Positions 17,709-26,787 of a stretch of DNA of 54,317 nucleotides are shown here, piece after piece. The position numbers and the translations under genes are program-made. Source of the DNA: Clostridiales bacterium (GTDB lineage: Bacteria; Bacillota; Clostridia; Peptostreptococcales; Anaerovoracaceae); contig JALFKB010000024.1 in assembly GCA_022775805.1 (NCBI GenBank), positions 1-54,317 on the forward strand, read 5' to 3'. The first letter of the stretch is position 1. Every line of letters begins with the position of its first letter. Under the pieces are notes generated by a model. The model was not told the DNA's origin and searched no databases. It saw only the letters and a program-made list of their open reading frames with translations.

Positions 17709-18968
17709 ATGGGAATGACAATGACCCAGAAGATACTGGCGGAACACGCCGGACTGGAAAGCGTAGTGGCAGGTCAGCTTATCAAGGCTAAGCTGGACAT
17801 GGTGCTGGGCAACGACATCACAACACCTGTTGCGGTAAACGAATTTGAGAAGGCGGGCTTTAACGGAATCTTCGACAGGGAGAAGATCTCTCTGGTAATG
17901 GACCACTTCACACCAAACAAGGATATCAAAGCGGCAGAGCAGTGCAAGCAGTGCAGAACCTTTGCCAGAAAATTTGATGTGAAGAACTTCTTCGACGTTG
18001 GAAGAATGGGAATCGAACATGCACTTCTGCCTGAACAGGGAATCGTCAAGGCAGGGGATGTTATCATCGGTGCAGACTCCCATACATGCACATACGGTGC
18101 GCTGGGCGCCTTCAGCACAGGCGTGGGCAGCACCGACATGGCAGCCGGAATGGCCACAGGAGAAGCCTGGTTCAAGGTTCCTGAGGCGCTGAAGTTCGAG
18201 CTCAAGGGCCAGCTTCAGGAGAACGTAACAGGAAAGGACGTTATCCTTCATATCATAGGAATGATCGGAGTTGACGGAGCTCTGTACAAGTCAATGGAAT
18301 TCACAGGTGAAGGCGTGGGAAGCCTCAGCATGGATGACAGACTTTGCATAGCAAACATGGCAATTGAAGCCGGCGGCAAGAACGGCATCTTCCCGGTGGA
18401 TGAGATAACCGAGGAATACATGAAGGGAAGAGTCCGGGGTGAATGGAAGAAATACGAAGCGGATCCTGATGCGGAGTACGCTTCCGTATATGAGATAAAT
18501 CTCAGCGAGCTTAAACCGACAGTTTCTTTCCCTCATCTGCCTGAAAACACCAGGACAATTGATGAGGTGGGGGATGTGGCAATCGACCAGGTTGTTATCG
18601 GATCCTGCACAAACGGAAGACTTGAGGACATGGCAATAGCCGCCAAGATTTTTGAGGGAAAGAAAGTTCACGACAATGTCAGAGCCATCATTATTCCTGC
18701 AACACAGCAGATATACAAGGAGTGCATCAGACTGGGTTACATGGATACATTTATCGATGCAGGCTGCGTCGTATCCACACCAACCTGCGGCCCTTGTCTG
18801 GGAGGCCATATGGGAATCCTGGCAGAGGGAGAGAGATGCGTGGCAACCACAAACAGAAATTTCGTGGGAAGAATGGGTCATGTTAAATCGGAAGTATATC
18901 TGGCAAGCCCGGCTGTAGCAGCAGCATCGGCAATCACCGGCAGAATCTCAGGACCGGATGAAGTATAA
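17709..18968 (+). CDS. leuC: 3-isopropylmalate dehydratase large subunit
   Basis: Aconitase-family [50 protein letters not shown]. Confidence 0.95.
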   Translation: MGMTMTQKILAEHAGLESVVAGQLIKAKLDMVLGNDITTPVAVNEFEKAGFNGIFDREKISLVMDHFTPNKDIKAAEQCKQCRTFARKFDVKNFFDVGRMGIEHALLPEQGIVKAGDVIIGADSHTCTYGALGAFSTGVGSTDMAAGMATGEAWFKVPEALKFELKGQLQENVTGKDVILHIIGMIGVDGALYKSMEFTGEGVGSLSMDDRLCIANMAIEAGGKNGIFPVDEITEEYMKGRVRGEWKKYEADPDAEYASVYEINLSELKPTVSFPHLPENTRTIDEVGDVAIDQVVIGSCTNGRLEDMAIAAKIFEGKKVHDNVRAIIIPATQQIYKECIRLGYMDTFIDAGCVVSTPTCGPCLGGHMGILAEGERCVATTNRNFVGRMGHVKSEVYLASPAVAAASAITGRISGPDEV

Positions 18969-19002
18969 GCAAAGGCAGCCAAAACCATCAGGAGGAAAAG
19001 AA

Positions 19003-19488
19003 ATGAAAGCAAACGGAATTGTACATAAATACGGAGACAACATCGATACCGATGTAATAATCCCGGCAAGATACCTGAACACTGCGGACATGAACGAGCT
19101 GGCAAAGCACTGCATGGAGGACATTGATACCGAGTTCGCAGGAAGAGTGAACAAAGGCGACATAATGGTTGGCGGCGAAAACTTCGGATGCGGTTCATCC
19201 AGAGAGCATGCGCCGGCATCCATCAAGGCCAGCGGTATTGACTGCGTTATCGCCAAGACCTTCGCCAGAATTTTTTACAGGAATTCCATCAACATCGGTC
19301 TGCCTATTCTGGAGTGTCCGGAGGCCAGCGACAGAATTGAGAACGGAGACAAGGTTTCCGTAGACTTCGATACGGGAATAATAACAAACGAAACAAAGAA
19401 TGAAACATATCAGGCTCTGCCTTTCCCTGATTTTATTAAGGAGATAATGGCAGCAGGCGGACTCATGAACAGCCTGACCGGAAAGTAA
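19003..19488 (+). CDS. leuD: 3-isopropylmalate dehydratase small subunit
   Basis: [25 protein letters not shown]...[33 protein letters not shown] supports 19003 rather than 18958. Confidence 0.95.
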   Translation: MKANGIVHKYGDNIDTDVIIPARYLNTADMNELAKHCMEDIDTEFAGRVNKGDIMVGGENFGCGSSREHAPASIKASGIDCVIAKTFARIFYRNSINIGLPILECPEASDRIENGDKVSVDFDTGIITNETKNETYQALPFPDFIKEIMAAGGLMNSLTGK

Positions 19489-19502
19489 GGGGAGGAGACA
19501 AA

Positions 19503-20594
19503 ATGGATTTCAAAATCGGCGTAATCAGAGGTGACGGAATCGGTCCGGAAATCGTTGGAGAAGCGGTTAAGGTGCTGGATGCGGCAGCAGAGCGCTTCGG
19601 ACATAAATTCAGTTATGACGAGATACTGCTGGGCGGATCATCTATTGATGTTCACGGCGTTCCTGTTACGGATGAAGCCCTGGCAGCTGCTAAGGCCTGC
19701 GATGCCGTTCTCATGGGCTCAATCGGCGGAGACGCAGCAACCTCCCCATGGTACAAGCTGGAACCTTCCAAAAGGCCTGAAGCGGGTCTCCTTAAGATGA
19801 GGAAGGCGCTGAACCTTTTCGCAAACCTGAGACCGGCCTATCTGTACAATGAACTGAAGGCCGCCTGTCCGGTGAAGGAGGAGGTCATCGGCCCTGAGGG
19901 CTTCGACATGATTATTGTCAGAGAGCTGACAGGGGGACTCTATTTCGGAGAACGCCACACAGGCGAGGTTGACGGTGTCATGACTGCCGTTGACACCCTT
20001 ACATATAACGAAGAAGAAATAAGAAGAATCGCGTTGAAGGCCTTCGACATTGCCATGAAGCGCAGGAAGAAGGTTACAAGCGTGGACAAGGCAAACGTTC
20101 TGGACTCTTCGAGACTGTGGAGAAAAGTTGTAGAGGATGTTGCAAAGGCATACCCGGAGGTGACTCTGGAGCACATGCTGGTGGACAACTGCGCAATGCA
20201 GCTGGTAAACAACCCGTCACAGTTCGATGTTATTCTCACAGAGAACATGTTCGGCGACATCCTTTCGGATGAGGCCAGCATGATAACCGGTTCAATAGGA
20301 ATGCTGTCCTCAGCCAGTCTGAACGACACGAAGTTCGGACTCTATGAACCGAGCCACGGTTCAGCGCCGGACATTGCCGGCAAGGGAATTGCCAACCCGC
20401 TGGCAACAATACTGTCCGCCGCAATGATGCTTCGCTACTCACTGGATCTTGACAGGGAAGCAGACGCCATCGAAGGAGCCGTTAAAAGAGCTCTGGAGGA
20501 GGGCTACAGAACCGTTGATATCGCAGGCAAAGGCGAGAAAACCTCCGGCACAACAGAAATCGGCGATATTATTGCGGGATTTGTTAGAGGATAA
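19503..20594 (+). CDS. leuB: 3-isopropylmalate dehydrogenase
   Basis: VIRGDGIGPEIVGEAVKVLD, ENMFGDILSDEASMITGSIGMLSSASL, EPSHGSAPDIAGKGIANP. Confidence 0.95.
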   Translation: MDFKIGVIRGDGIGPEIVGEAVKVLDAAAERFGHKFSYDEILLGGSSIDVHGVPVTDEALAAAKACDAVLMGSIGGDAATSPWYKLEPSKRPEAGLLKMRKALNLFANLRPAYLYNELKAACPVKEEVIGPEGFDMIIVRELTGGLYFGERHTGEVDGVMTAVDTLTYNEEEIRRIALKAFDIAMKRRKKVTSVDKANVLDSSRLWRKVVEDVAKAYPEVTLEHMLVDNCAMQLVNNPSQFDVILTENMFGDILSDEASMITGSIGMLSSASLNDTKFGLYEPSHGSAPDIAGKGIANPLATILSAAMMLRYSLDLDREADAIEGAVKRALEEGYRTVDIAGKGEKTSGTTEIGDIIAGFVRG

Positions 20595-20600
20595 TTGTTT

Positions 20601-20666
20601 AAGGAGCTGCTCCGCAGCTCCTTTGTTCTTATGAACGGGCAGCTCCGCAGCTCCTTTGTTCTTATG
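20601..20666 (+). terminator. Leu-operon terminator hairpin with tandem 33-nt-period duplication
   Basis: AAGGAGCTGC-TCC-GCAGCTCCTTTG; GC[T/A]GCTCCGCAGCTCCTTTGTTCTTATG at 20606-20633 and 20639-20666. Confidence 0.7.
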
Positions 20667-20672
20667 TCAATG

Positions 20673-20855
20673 GGCAGTGCCTGCGGTTGCTGCGTCCTCG
20701 TCGCCGGCAATGATTAGCGCTCATTCGCGGCTTGCGGAGCGTCAGCAAAACTCGCGCCATGCGCTCAGACATTGCTGACGCCTAACCGCTCGCGTCGCTC
20801 ATTTCGCTTATCATTGCAATCGGCTTCTGCGGAAATCGCAACCGCAGGCGCTGCC
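20673..20855. repeat. 183-bp imperfect nested palindrome (structured non-coding element)
   Basis: Three nested arm pairs: 20673-20690/20838-20855, 20707-20719/20805-20817, 20739-20748/20772-20781. Confidence 0.75.
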
Positions 20856-20891
20856 GCCATTTATAAGAAAAGTCTGCCCAGCGGCGCAAAT

Positions 20892-21143
20892 GTTGAAGCA
20901 ATCAAAGAAAATCCCAATTTGCTTCAAACTTGCCCGCTTAAGACCCTGTTATATCGCCTAAAATTTTCCAATTGTTGTAAATATCTTTAGCAAGAAATAA
21001 TTGCTTCAACAATTCTTCGATTTTGTTGAAGCAATTTTTCGGGATGGGCAAATGCTTCAAATTGACCTCTTAAAAGAGCCTGTTTCTGGCCTCAAAATCC
21101 ATGGATGTTGAAGCAAATAAGAAAAAACTGCAATAACTTCAAC
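20892..21143 (-). repeat. Four-hairpin repeat element, copy 2 (inverted relative to copy 1)
   Basis: Units 20892-20928, 20974-21010, 21025-21061, 21107-21143; gaps 45, 14, 45. The reverse complement aligns collinearly with 3001-3254. Confidence 0.85.
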
Positions 21144-21248
21144 ATGCAGCCAGGGGTGCAAACAGTGAAAAAATAAGGAAAAAACATTGGAGGAGGTGTA
21201 TTATACAAGGGAAGGCAAGGATAAGAATGAGAGGAGGGTGATTTGGAC

Positions 21249-21794
21249 ATGGGAGAAGAAATATTCAGATTTGATGTGCTTCTGACACCTGACAAGGAGA
21301 TTGAAATCGGTGTAACAGTGAAGGAGATAGAGGTTGAGGGTTATCCGGAATTTGGAGAGGAATACGGACATCTGGCTCACCTGTATGCAGAGCTCGTGGT
21401 TGAGCATGTTGGGATGAATACGGAAATGTTCATGAACAGCGTCAGTGAGCTGCAGGCTGTCTCCACAAATCTTACGCTGGAGGAAGAGTCAGCGCTTGAA
21501 GAGGAAGGAAATGGAGAAGCGGTGCTTTTGTATTCCTTCCCTGTTATCATCATGGAAGAGGAATTTCCGGAGCTGGAGCTGGGGGATGCCGGCGAACTCA
21601 TGCAGCCGGAGGTAATCGGCGGCAAGCAGATGGGCGTAGGCTTCGAGAGAAGCCGCAAGGCGGAAGTGCTGTCAAAGGTTTACGGAGACAGATACCTTGC
21701 TGAAGAGGAGAAATACGAAGACAGCATCACAGATGAAATTCTGAATCACGGAACGCTTTTTCTTAAGGCGGTTTCATCCATGGGCCTTATATAA
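21249..21794 (+). CDS. Acidic hypothetical protein (~181 aa)
   Basis: Long ORF with RBS (GAGGAGGGTGATTTGGACATG); followed by terminator hairpin. No recognised family. Confidence 0.7.
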   Translation: MGEEIFRFDVLLTPDKEIEIGVTVKEIEVEGYPEFGEEYGHLAHLYAELVVEHVGMNTEMFMNSVSELQAVSTNLTLEEESALEEEGNGEAVLLYSFPVIIMEEEFPELELGDAGELMQPEVIGGKQMGVGFERSRKAEVLSKVYGDRYLAEEEKYEDSITDEILNHGTLFLKAVSSMGLI

Positions 21795-21798
21795 ATAC

Positions 21799-21840
21799 GA
21801 AAAAAGCTTCTGCAGTATCATATGCTGCTGAAGCTTTTTG
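21799..21840. terminator. Terminator hairpin
   Basis: AAAAAAGCTTC...GAAGCTTTTTG inverted repeat. Confidence 0.7.
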
Positions 21841-21872
21841 TTATGTGTCATTTTCACGATACAGATAAGTTG

Positions 21873-22460
21873 TTAAAGAGCTGCCATCTCTTCGTTTACT
21901 GAAGCTTCGCAGGACTTCATTGCATCAAGAGTTCTCTGCTGAAGGTCAGCAAGCTCCCATCCCAGCATCTCGGCACCCCTGCCGATAACTTCTCTGGAGC
22001 AGCCTGCAGCGAAGTTGGCGCTTTTGTACTTCTTCTTGAGGGATTTCAGCTCCATGTCCATAACGGATTTTGATGGACGCATGAGAGCTGCGGCTCCTAT
22101 TATTCCCGTAAGCTCGTCGCAGGCATAGAGAACCTTCTCCATTTCGTGTTCAGGCTGAATGTCCACACCTGTAAGTCCGTAGCCGTGACTGCAGATGGAG
22201 CGAATCATGTCATCACCAACGCCTGCGGCTGCCAGGATTTCAGGAGCTTTGATGCAGTGCTCTTCAGGATACTCCTCGAAATCCACGTCGTGAAGCAGAC
22301 CCACAAGACCCCAGTACTCCTCGTCCTCACCGTAGCCAAGCTCTCTGGCAAACCACCTCATTACACCCTCCACCGTCAGACCGTGCTGAATGTGAAAGGC
22401 TTCCTTGTTATGTTCCTTAAGAAGCTCCAGAGCTTCATTTCTTGAAATCATTTCCGACAT
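21873..22460 (-). CDS. HD-domain phosphohydrolase-like protein
   Basis: LVGLLHDVDFEEYPEEHCIKAPEIL...SICSHG. Start taken at MSEMISRN. Confidence 0.8.
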   Translation of the reverse strand: MSEMISRNEALELLKEHNKEAFHIQHGLTVEGVMRWFARELGYGEDEEYWGLVGLLHDVDFEEYPEEHCIKAPEILAAAGVGDDMIRSICSHGYGLTGVDIQPEHEMEKVLYACDELTGIIGAAALMRPSKSVMDMELKSLKKKYKSANFAAGCSREVIGRGAEMLGWELADLQQRTLDAMKSCEASVNEEMAAL

Positions 22461-22543
22461 TGATGTCACCTCCATATATTGATTGCTTTTGCAATATTAT
22501 ACCACAAATGGTATAATAACGGAGTATTCAGGAGGAAAGATAG

Positions 22544-22996
22544 ATGAGAAAGCAAGCAAAAACAATAGTTATTTTTCTGGTATTTTCACTGGTTCTGACC
22601 TGCCTTTGCGCCTGCGAGAATGGCGGCTCGGATGAGGAGACAGTTGAGATAACAACGGTGGAGGAGACTCAGGCAGAACAGGATGAGGAGATCTCTGTGT
22701 ACGAGAAGCTGTACGATGAGTACAGCGGGAAGCTGGAGACGGCGGGAGAGGAATACCTGAAGGAGCTGAAGGGAAAATCCGGTGAGCTCAGCAAGGATGC
22801 TCTCTACGATGAAACGGTAAAAATGCAGGATAAGCTCAAGGAAATTTACAACGAGGGTACCGGCGCCATGACCGACGCCACTCTGGAAAGCACCGATGAC
22901 GACACGGACACATACGAGAAGTACCTAAAAAAGCTGGAAACGAAGTATTCGGACATCTCAAGAGAGCTGACACAGCCTTACAAGGACAGATTCTAG
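22544..22996 (+). CDS. Putative lipoprotein
   Basis: Signal peptide with lipobox-like LCAC, charged acidic body; RBS AGGAGG. Confidence 0.65.
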   Translation: MRKQAKTIVIFLVFSLVLTCLCACENGGSDEETVEITTVEETQAEQDEEISVYEKLYDEYSGKLETAGEEYLKELKGKSGELSKDALYDETVKMQDKLKEIYNEGTGAMTDATLESTDDDTDTYEKYLKKLETKYSDISRELTQPYKDRF

Positions 22997-23021
22997 CCGA
23001 CAAGAAAACACAGGACAATAA

Positions 23022-23057
23022 GAAAGCCTGCCGCAGATGCGGCAGGCGCTTTTTTTA
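23022..23057. terminator. Terminator hairpin
   Basis: GCCTGCCGCAGATGCGGCAGGC then T-run. Confidence 0.8.
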
Positions 23058-23065
23058 TCAGTCGT

Positions 23066-23743
23066 TTATTTCTCCAGCAGTCGTTTATAGTAGGATTCCG
23101 TCTGGTACAGAGCCGCCACGGGATTGTGGCCCAGAACTCGATCCTTGGTGACAAGGGTTGTGCACAGAGCCTCGGAGTACTTATAAAACAGACTGTCGTG
23201 ACCCACGCAAAGGCCCACAACTATATTGAGATCAGTCTCTTTTTCGTTCAGTATTTTTGCCTGAAGAATCGGGTTGCACATGTTTTTTCCCAGGGCGCTG
23301 TGGGTCATGTCAAGCCCCACGGCAATCTTAGGAACAGCCCCCACCTTGCAGGCGACGCCGTAAACCTCGAAGCCCTTGTTCCGCAGGATTTTTCCCGCCA
23401 CGGCAGCCTCTCTCATAAGGCCGACGCAGGTGGCGATTCCAAGCCGTCTGGCACCGATTTTCCCGGCGAATTCCGCAATTTCCTCAATGCGGGTCATTTT
23501 GCAGTAGTTTTCGCACTCCACCTCTGCCGCCGCGATGGTTACTCTGTTATTCTCTTCGTCATCCAAATACAAATCTATCGCCTCGTCAAAGGAGGCGCCC
23601 TCAAGGGCACCCTCCATCAGTGCAGCTGTTGGACAGAATTCCGGGTAAAGACCCTCATCCGTGTTGCAGCTCTTCAGCCTGCAGTCAATGCAGCTGAAAC
23701 AGTTGTTATCGTTACTCATCCTGTTACCTGTCTCGTTACTCAT
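23066..23743 (-). CDS. DUF1847-family cysteine-rich protein
   Basis: CFSCIDCRLKSCNTDEGLYPEFCPT; conserved GARRLGIATCVGLMREA. Confidence 0.8.
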   Translation of the reverse strand: MSNETGNRMSNDNNCFSCIDCRLKSCNTDEGLYPEFCPTAALMEGALEGASFDEAIDLYLDDEENNRVTIAAAEVECENYCKMTRIEEIAEFAGKIGARRLGIATCVGLMREAAVAGKILRNKGFEVYGVACKVGAVPKIAVGLDMTHSALGKNMCNPILQAKILNEKETDLNIVVGLCVGHDSLFYKYSEALCTTLVTKDRVLGHNPVAALYQTESYYKRLLEK

Positions 23744-23746
23744 GTG

Positions 23747-25162
23747 CTATTGCTTGTTTGTTTTCTCCTGAAGCTTCAGTTTAATGTCACGGCTCTGGCC
23801 GTCCCTCACTATTGTGAAGGTGAGAGTATCGCCGACCTTGTGGGCGGTGACCGCCGCAGAAACATCATTTATTGAAGATACCGTATTGCCGTCAATGGCG
23901 TAGACAATGTCTCCCGCCGAGAAGCCGGCATCCTTGGCGGCGCTTGTATCTACGGAGTAAATGTAGACAGTGCCCGAATCCATGCCGAACCATGAGTCGA
24001 AGCCGCTGCTGCCCTCTGTATAAGTCATGCCTGTCCATGGCTGACCCTTAACGTAGCCGTTTTTCATGAGCTGCTGGGCAACATCTGCCGCCACATTCAC
24101 AGGAATCGCGAAGCCGAGGCCCTCCACATCACTGCCGGAGGATTTGGCAACAACAAGACCTATGAGCTGACCGTCCTCGTTAAACAGACCCCCTCCGGAA
24201 TTGCCCGGGTTGATGGAACTGTCCGTCTGGAGCAGATGCATTGTCTTGCCGTCAAGAACAAGAGCTCTATCCTTGGCGCTGATGATTCCTGCCGTAACAG
24301 TTCCTCCCAACTCGCCCAGTGGATTTCCTATGGCAACTGCCAGATCTCCAACCTGAAGATTGTCGCTGTTTCCGTAGGTTACAGGCTTCAGGTTCGATGC
24401 ATCAATCTTCAGAACAGCCACATCGTTGGCAGAATCCGCCCCCACCACAACGGCATCGTAGGACTTCTCGTCGGTGGTTGTGACGGTAATCTTGCGAGCT
24501 CCTTCAATGACGTGATTGTTTGTCATGATGTAGCCGTCCTTCGTTATTATAACACCGCTGCCGGCACCCTGGGTTACATAGTTGGAGAGCCAGCTGTCGC
24601 CGGAGACGCTCTCCGTTGTGATTTCCACCACGCTGTTCTTTGCTGCCTCGTTGATCTCAGCAACTGACATGTTCGCCCCCGTAGGCTCCTGAAGACTGTA
24701 TCCGTCGCTGCTTACCGACCCTGCGGTATCCGTTGCTGCCGGTGCATTGTCCAGCTTCTGAAGGAGCAGCGAGCCTCCCATACCGCAAAGGCAGGAGAGC
24801 ACCATGCATACTGCAATCAGAAGAGCCAGTCCCTTTCTCGTCAGCACTACAGGGCGGCTTTTCCTGCGACCTCTGCCAGCTCTGCCAGTGAACTCAGCGC
24901 CTGACCCCTGCTGGCAAGAGCCGATGTTATCTGAGAAACCTTCCTCTTCTCCAAGATCACGTCTGGCAGGTCTCGGCCGGCCGCTGCCCCAGGCAGCGGA
25001 GTACTCTTCGTTGTCATTCCGCTTCTGCTGAACCGCTGCTTTCGCAGGAGCTCCTTCATCTGCTGCCTGGAGGTTATCCTGCAGGTTTTCTCCATCTGAA
25101 TCCGGACAATTGCTGTCTCTGAGTATGAAGTTTGGTTCATAGTTGTCATTGTTTCTGTCCAT
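23747..25162 (-). CDS. HtrA/DegP-family trypsin-like serine protease with PDZ domain
   Basis: VMTNNHVIEGA (His), NDVAVLKID (Asp), SSINPGNSGGGLFN (Ser), C-terminal PDZ AGFSAGDIVYAIDGN; single N-terminal TM. Confidence 0.93.
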   Translation of the reverse strand: MDRNNDNYEPNFILRDSNCPDSDGENLQDNLQAADEGAPAKAAVQQKRNDNEEYSAAWGSGRPRPARRDLGEEEGFSDNIGSCQQGSGAEFTGRAGRGRRKSRPVVLTRKGLALLIAVCMVLSCLCGMGGSLLLQKLDNAPAATDTAGSVSSDGYSLQEPTGANMSVAEINEAAKNSVVEITTESVSGDSWLSNYVTQGAGSGVIITKDGYIMTNNHVIEGARKITVTTTDEKSYDAVVVGADSANDVAVLKIDASNLKPVTYGNSDNLQVGDLAVAIGNPLGELGGTVTAGIISAKDRALVLDGKTMHLLQTDSSINPGNSGGGLFNEDGQLIGLVVAKSSGSDVEGLGFAIPVNVAADVAQQLMKNGYVKGQPWTGMTYTEGSSGFDSWFGMDSGTVYIYSVDTSAAKDAGFSAGDIVYAIDGNTVSSINDVSAAVTAHKVGDTLTFTIVRDGQSRDIKLKLQEKTNKQ

Positions 25163-25306
25163 TTTCTCTTTCTTACCTTAAATAATTCCATAATATACTT
25201 ATCCCCTCTTGGCCTTAATATACATCTCCAATATGAAGATTTTGTGTCGAAAAGGAATATGTTTGGTATTTAATAATAGTCGATGCTATGGTAGAATATC
25301 AACGTT

Positions 25307-26233
25307 ATGAGCAAAGCAATAATAGCAATAGACAAAAGCAGATCATTCAGAGTATATCTGACAATAACAACCGATATGGTGCAGACAGCAGCCCGTATTC
25401 ACGACACCACGCCGCTGGGTTCTGCCGGTCTGGGAAGGGTTCTCACGGCAGCAGGCCTTATGGGAATCATGATGAAGAACCCGGAGGACAAGCTCACTGT
25501 GAACTTCAAGGGAGACGGGCCTGCGGGACAGATTCTCGCCACAGCCTACGGAACAGGCAAGGTTAAGGGTTACATTTCCAACCCTTCCGTTAACCTGCCT
25601 TTGACCCCTGAGGGCAAGCTGGATGTGGGCGGCTCCCTGGGCATAGGAGAGCTTTCCGTGATAAGAGATATCGGACTGAAGGAACCCTACATGGGGACAA
25701 TCGCCCTTGTAACCGGTGAGATAGCAGATGATCTGACTGCATATTTTTATATTTCCGAGCAGCAGAACACCTCTGTTGCCCTGGGAGTGAAGGTTGAGAA
25801 GGACTACTCAATCGGTGCGGCAGGAGGAATGATTATTCAGATGCTGCCGGATGCCGAGGAGGGGGCAATAGATGCTCTGGAGAAGATGATTGCCCAGATG
25901 CCGCCACTTACCACTCTTATCGACAGGGTGAAGGAGAAGGGGGCAGGCCTTTCGGAAAACGGCCTTGTGAGCTCTTTGCTTGATGAAATATTCTCGGGTC
26001 TTCCGGCAGATGTGAGGTACACATATGCACCGGAGATTCTTGACGAGAGGGAGATATCCTGGGAGTGCGACTGCAGCAGAGAGAGGATTGAACAGGCTCT
26101 CATGACAATCGGCAGGAAGGATCTTCAGGAGATAATAGAAGAAGACGGCAAGGCTGAGCTGCAGTGTCAGTTCTGCCTTAAGAAATACAATTTCGATAAA
26201 GGGGAATTGGAGGAAATACTGGAAAACATATGA
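25307..26233 (+). CDS. hslO: Redox-regulated chaperone Hsp33
   Basis: Hsp33 fold sequence and C-terminal CDC...CQFC zinc-binding motif. Confidence 0.93.
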   Translation: MSKAIIAIDKSRSFRVYLTITTDMVQTAARIHDTTPLGSAGLGRVLTAAGLMGIMMKNPEDKLTVNFKGDGPAGQILATAYGTGKVKGYISNPSVNLPLTPEGKLDVGGSLGIGELSVIRDIGLKEPYMGTIALVTGEIADDLTAYFYISEQQNTSVALGVKVEKDYSIGAAGGMIIQMLPDAEEGAIDALEKMIAQMPPLTTLIDRVKEKGAGLSENGLVSSLLDEIFSGLPADVRYTYAPEILDEREISWECDCSRERIEQALMTIGRKDLQEIIEEDGKAELQCQFCLKKYNFDKGELEEILENI

Positions 26234-26655
26234 AAGAGGTAATGGTAAGAATCAAGAGCATGCAGGTGAGCAGAGAGGCAGGCAGCGACGAGATGGAGTT
26301 TGTAACCGAGGCGAAGCTGTACAAGCGTAACGGAGCTCTTTACCTGCTGTATGAGGAAAGCGAGTTCAGCGGCATGCCCGGCTGCAGGACAAGGCTGCGC
26401 CTGAGGGACGATGAGGTTCAGATGAAGCGTTTCGGTGAGGGCGCAGGCATCGGAAATGAGCTCAGGTTCAAGAAGGGCTCCAGATATACCGGTCTATATG
26501 AAACTCCATTCGGACCGATTGAAATGGAGGTTCTCACCAACGATGTGGCGAGCACTATTTCCGAAGAGGGCACAGGACAGGTGGATATCGATTACGAGGT
26601 AAGCCTCAAGGGCCTTCTGGAGGGAAGAAACAGAATGAACATAACGCTCATGTAA
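26230..26655 (+). CDS. DUF1934 family protein
   Basis: Small beta-rich protein; YLLYEESEFSGMPGCRTRLRLRDDEV...G...YETPFGPIEMEVLTNDV. Confidence 0.75.
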   Translation: MKEVMVRIKSMQVSREAGSDEMEFVTEAKLYKRNGALYLLYEESEFSGMPGCRTRLRLRDDEVQMKRFGEGAGIGNELRFKKGSRYTGLYETPFGPIEMEVLTNDVASTISEEGTGQVDIDYEVSLKGLLEGRNRMNITLM

Positions 26656-26665
26656 GGAGGCGCAG

Positions 26666-26758
26666 ATGAACAGAAGATTCACAAAGATAGTAGCATTAGT
26701 ATTAGCGGCCATTATGGTTATCACCACCTTTTCAATGGCCGTTGTTTATATACTGTAG
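26666..26758 (+). CDS. 30-aa single-TM microprotein (Prli42/DUF4044-like)
   Basis: MNRRFTKIVALVLAAIMVITTFSMAVVYIL; RBS AAGGAGGCGCAG 5 nt upstream; sits between two CDSs. Not in ORF track. Confidence 0.6.
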   Translation: MNRRFTKIVALVLAAIMVITTFSMAVVYIL

Positions 26759-26787
26759 TTTTTTGACTTGTTGATGATGGAGGAAAG

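Noticed and set aside
19719-20174. Long antisense ORFs within leu, ftsH, rho and other genes
   Set aside because: Shadow ORFs opposite well-supported genes caused by codon bias; no RBS or family signal.
20647-20990. ORFs across the leuB downstream region
   Set aside because: They run through nested palindromes and repeat arms; sequence is better explained as structured non-coding DNA.
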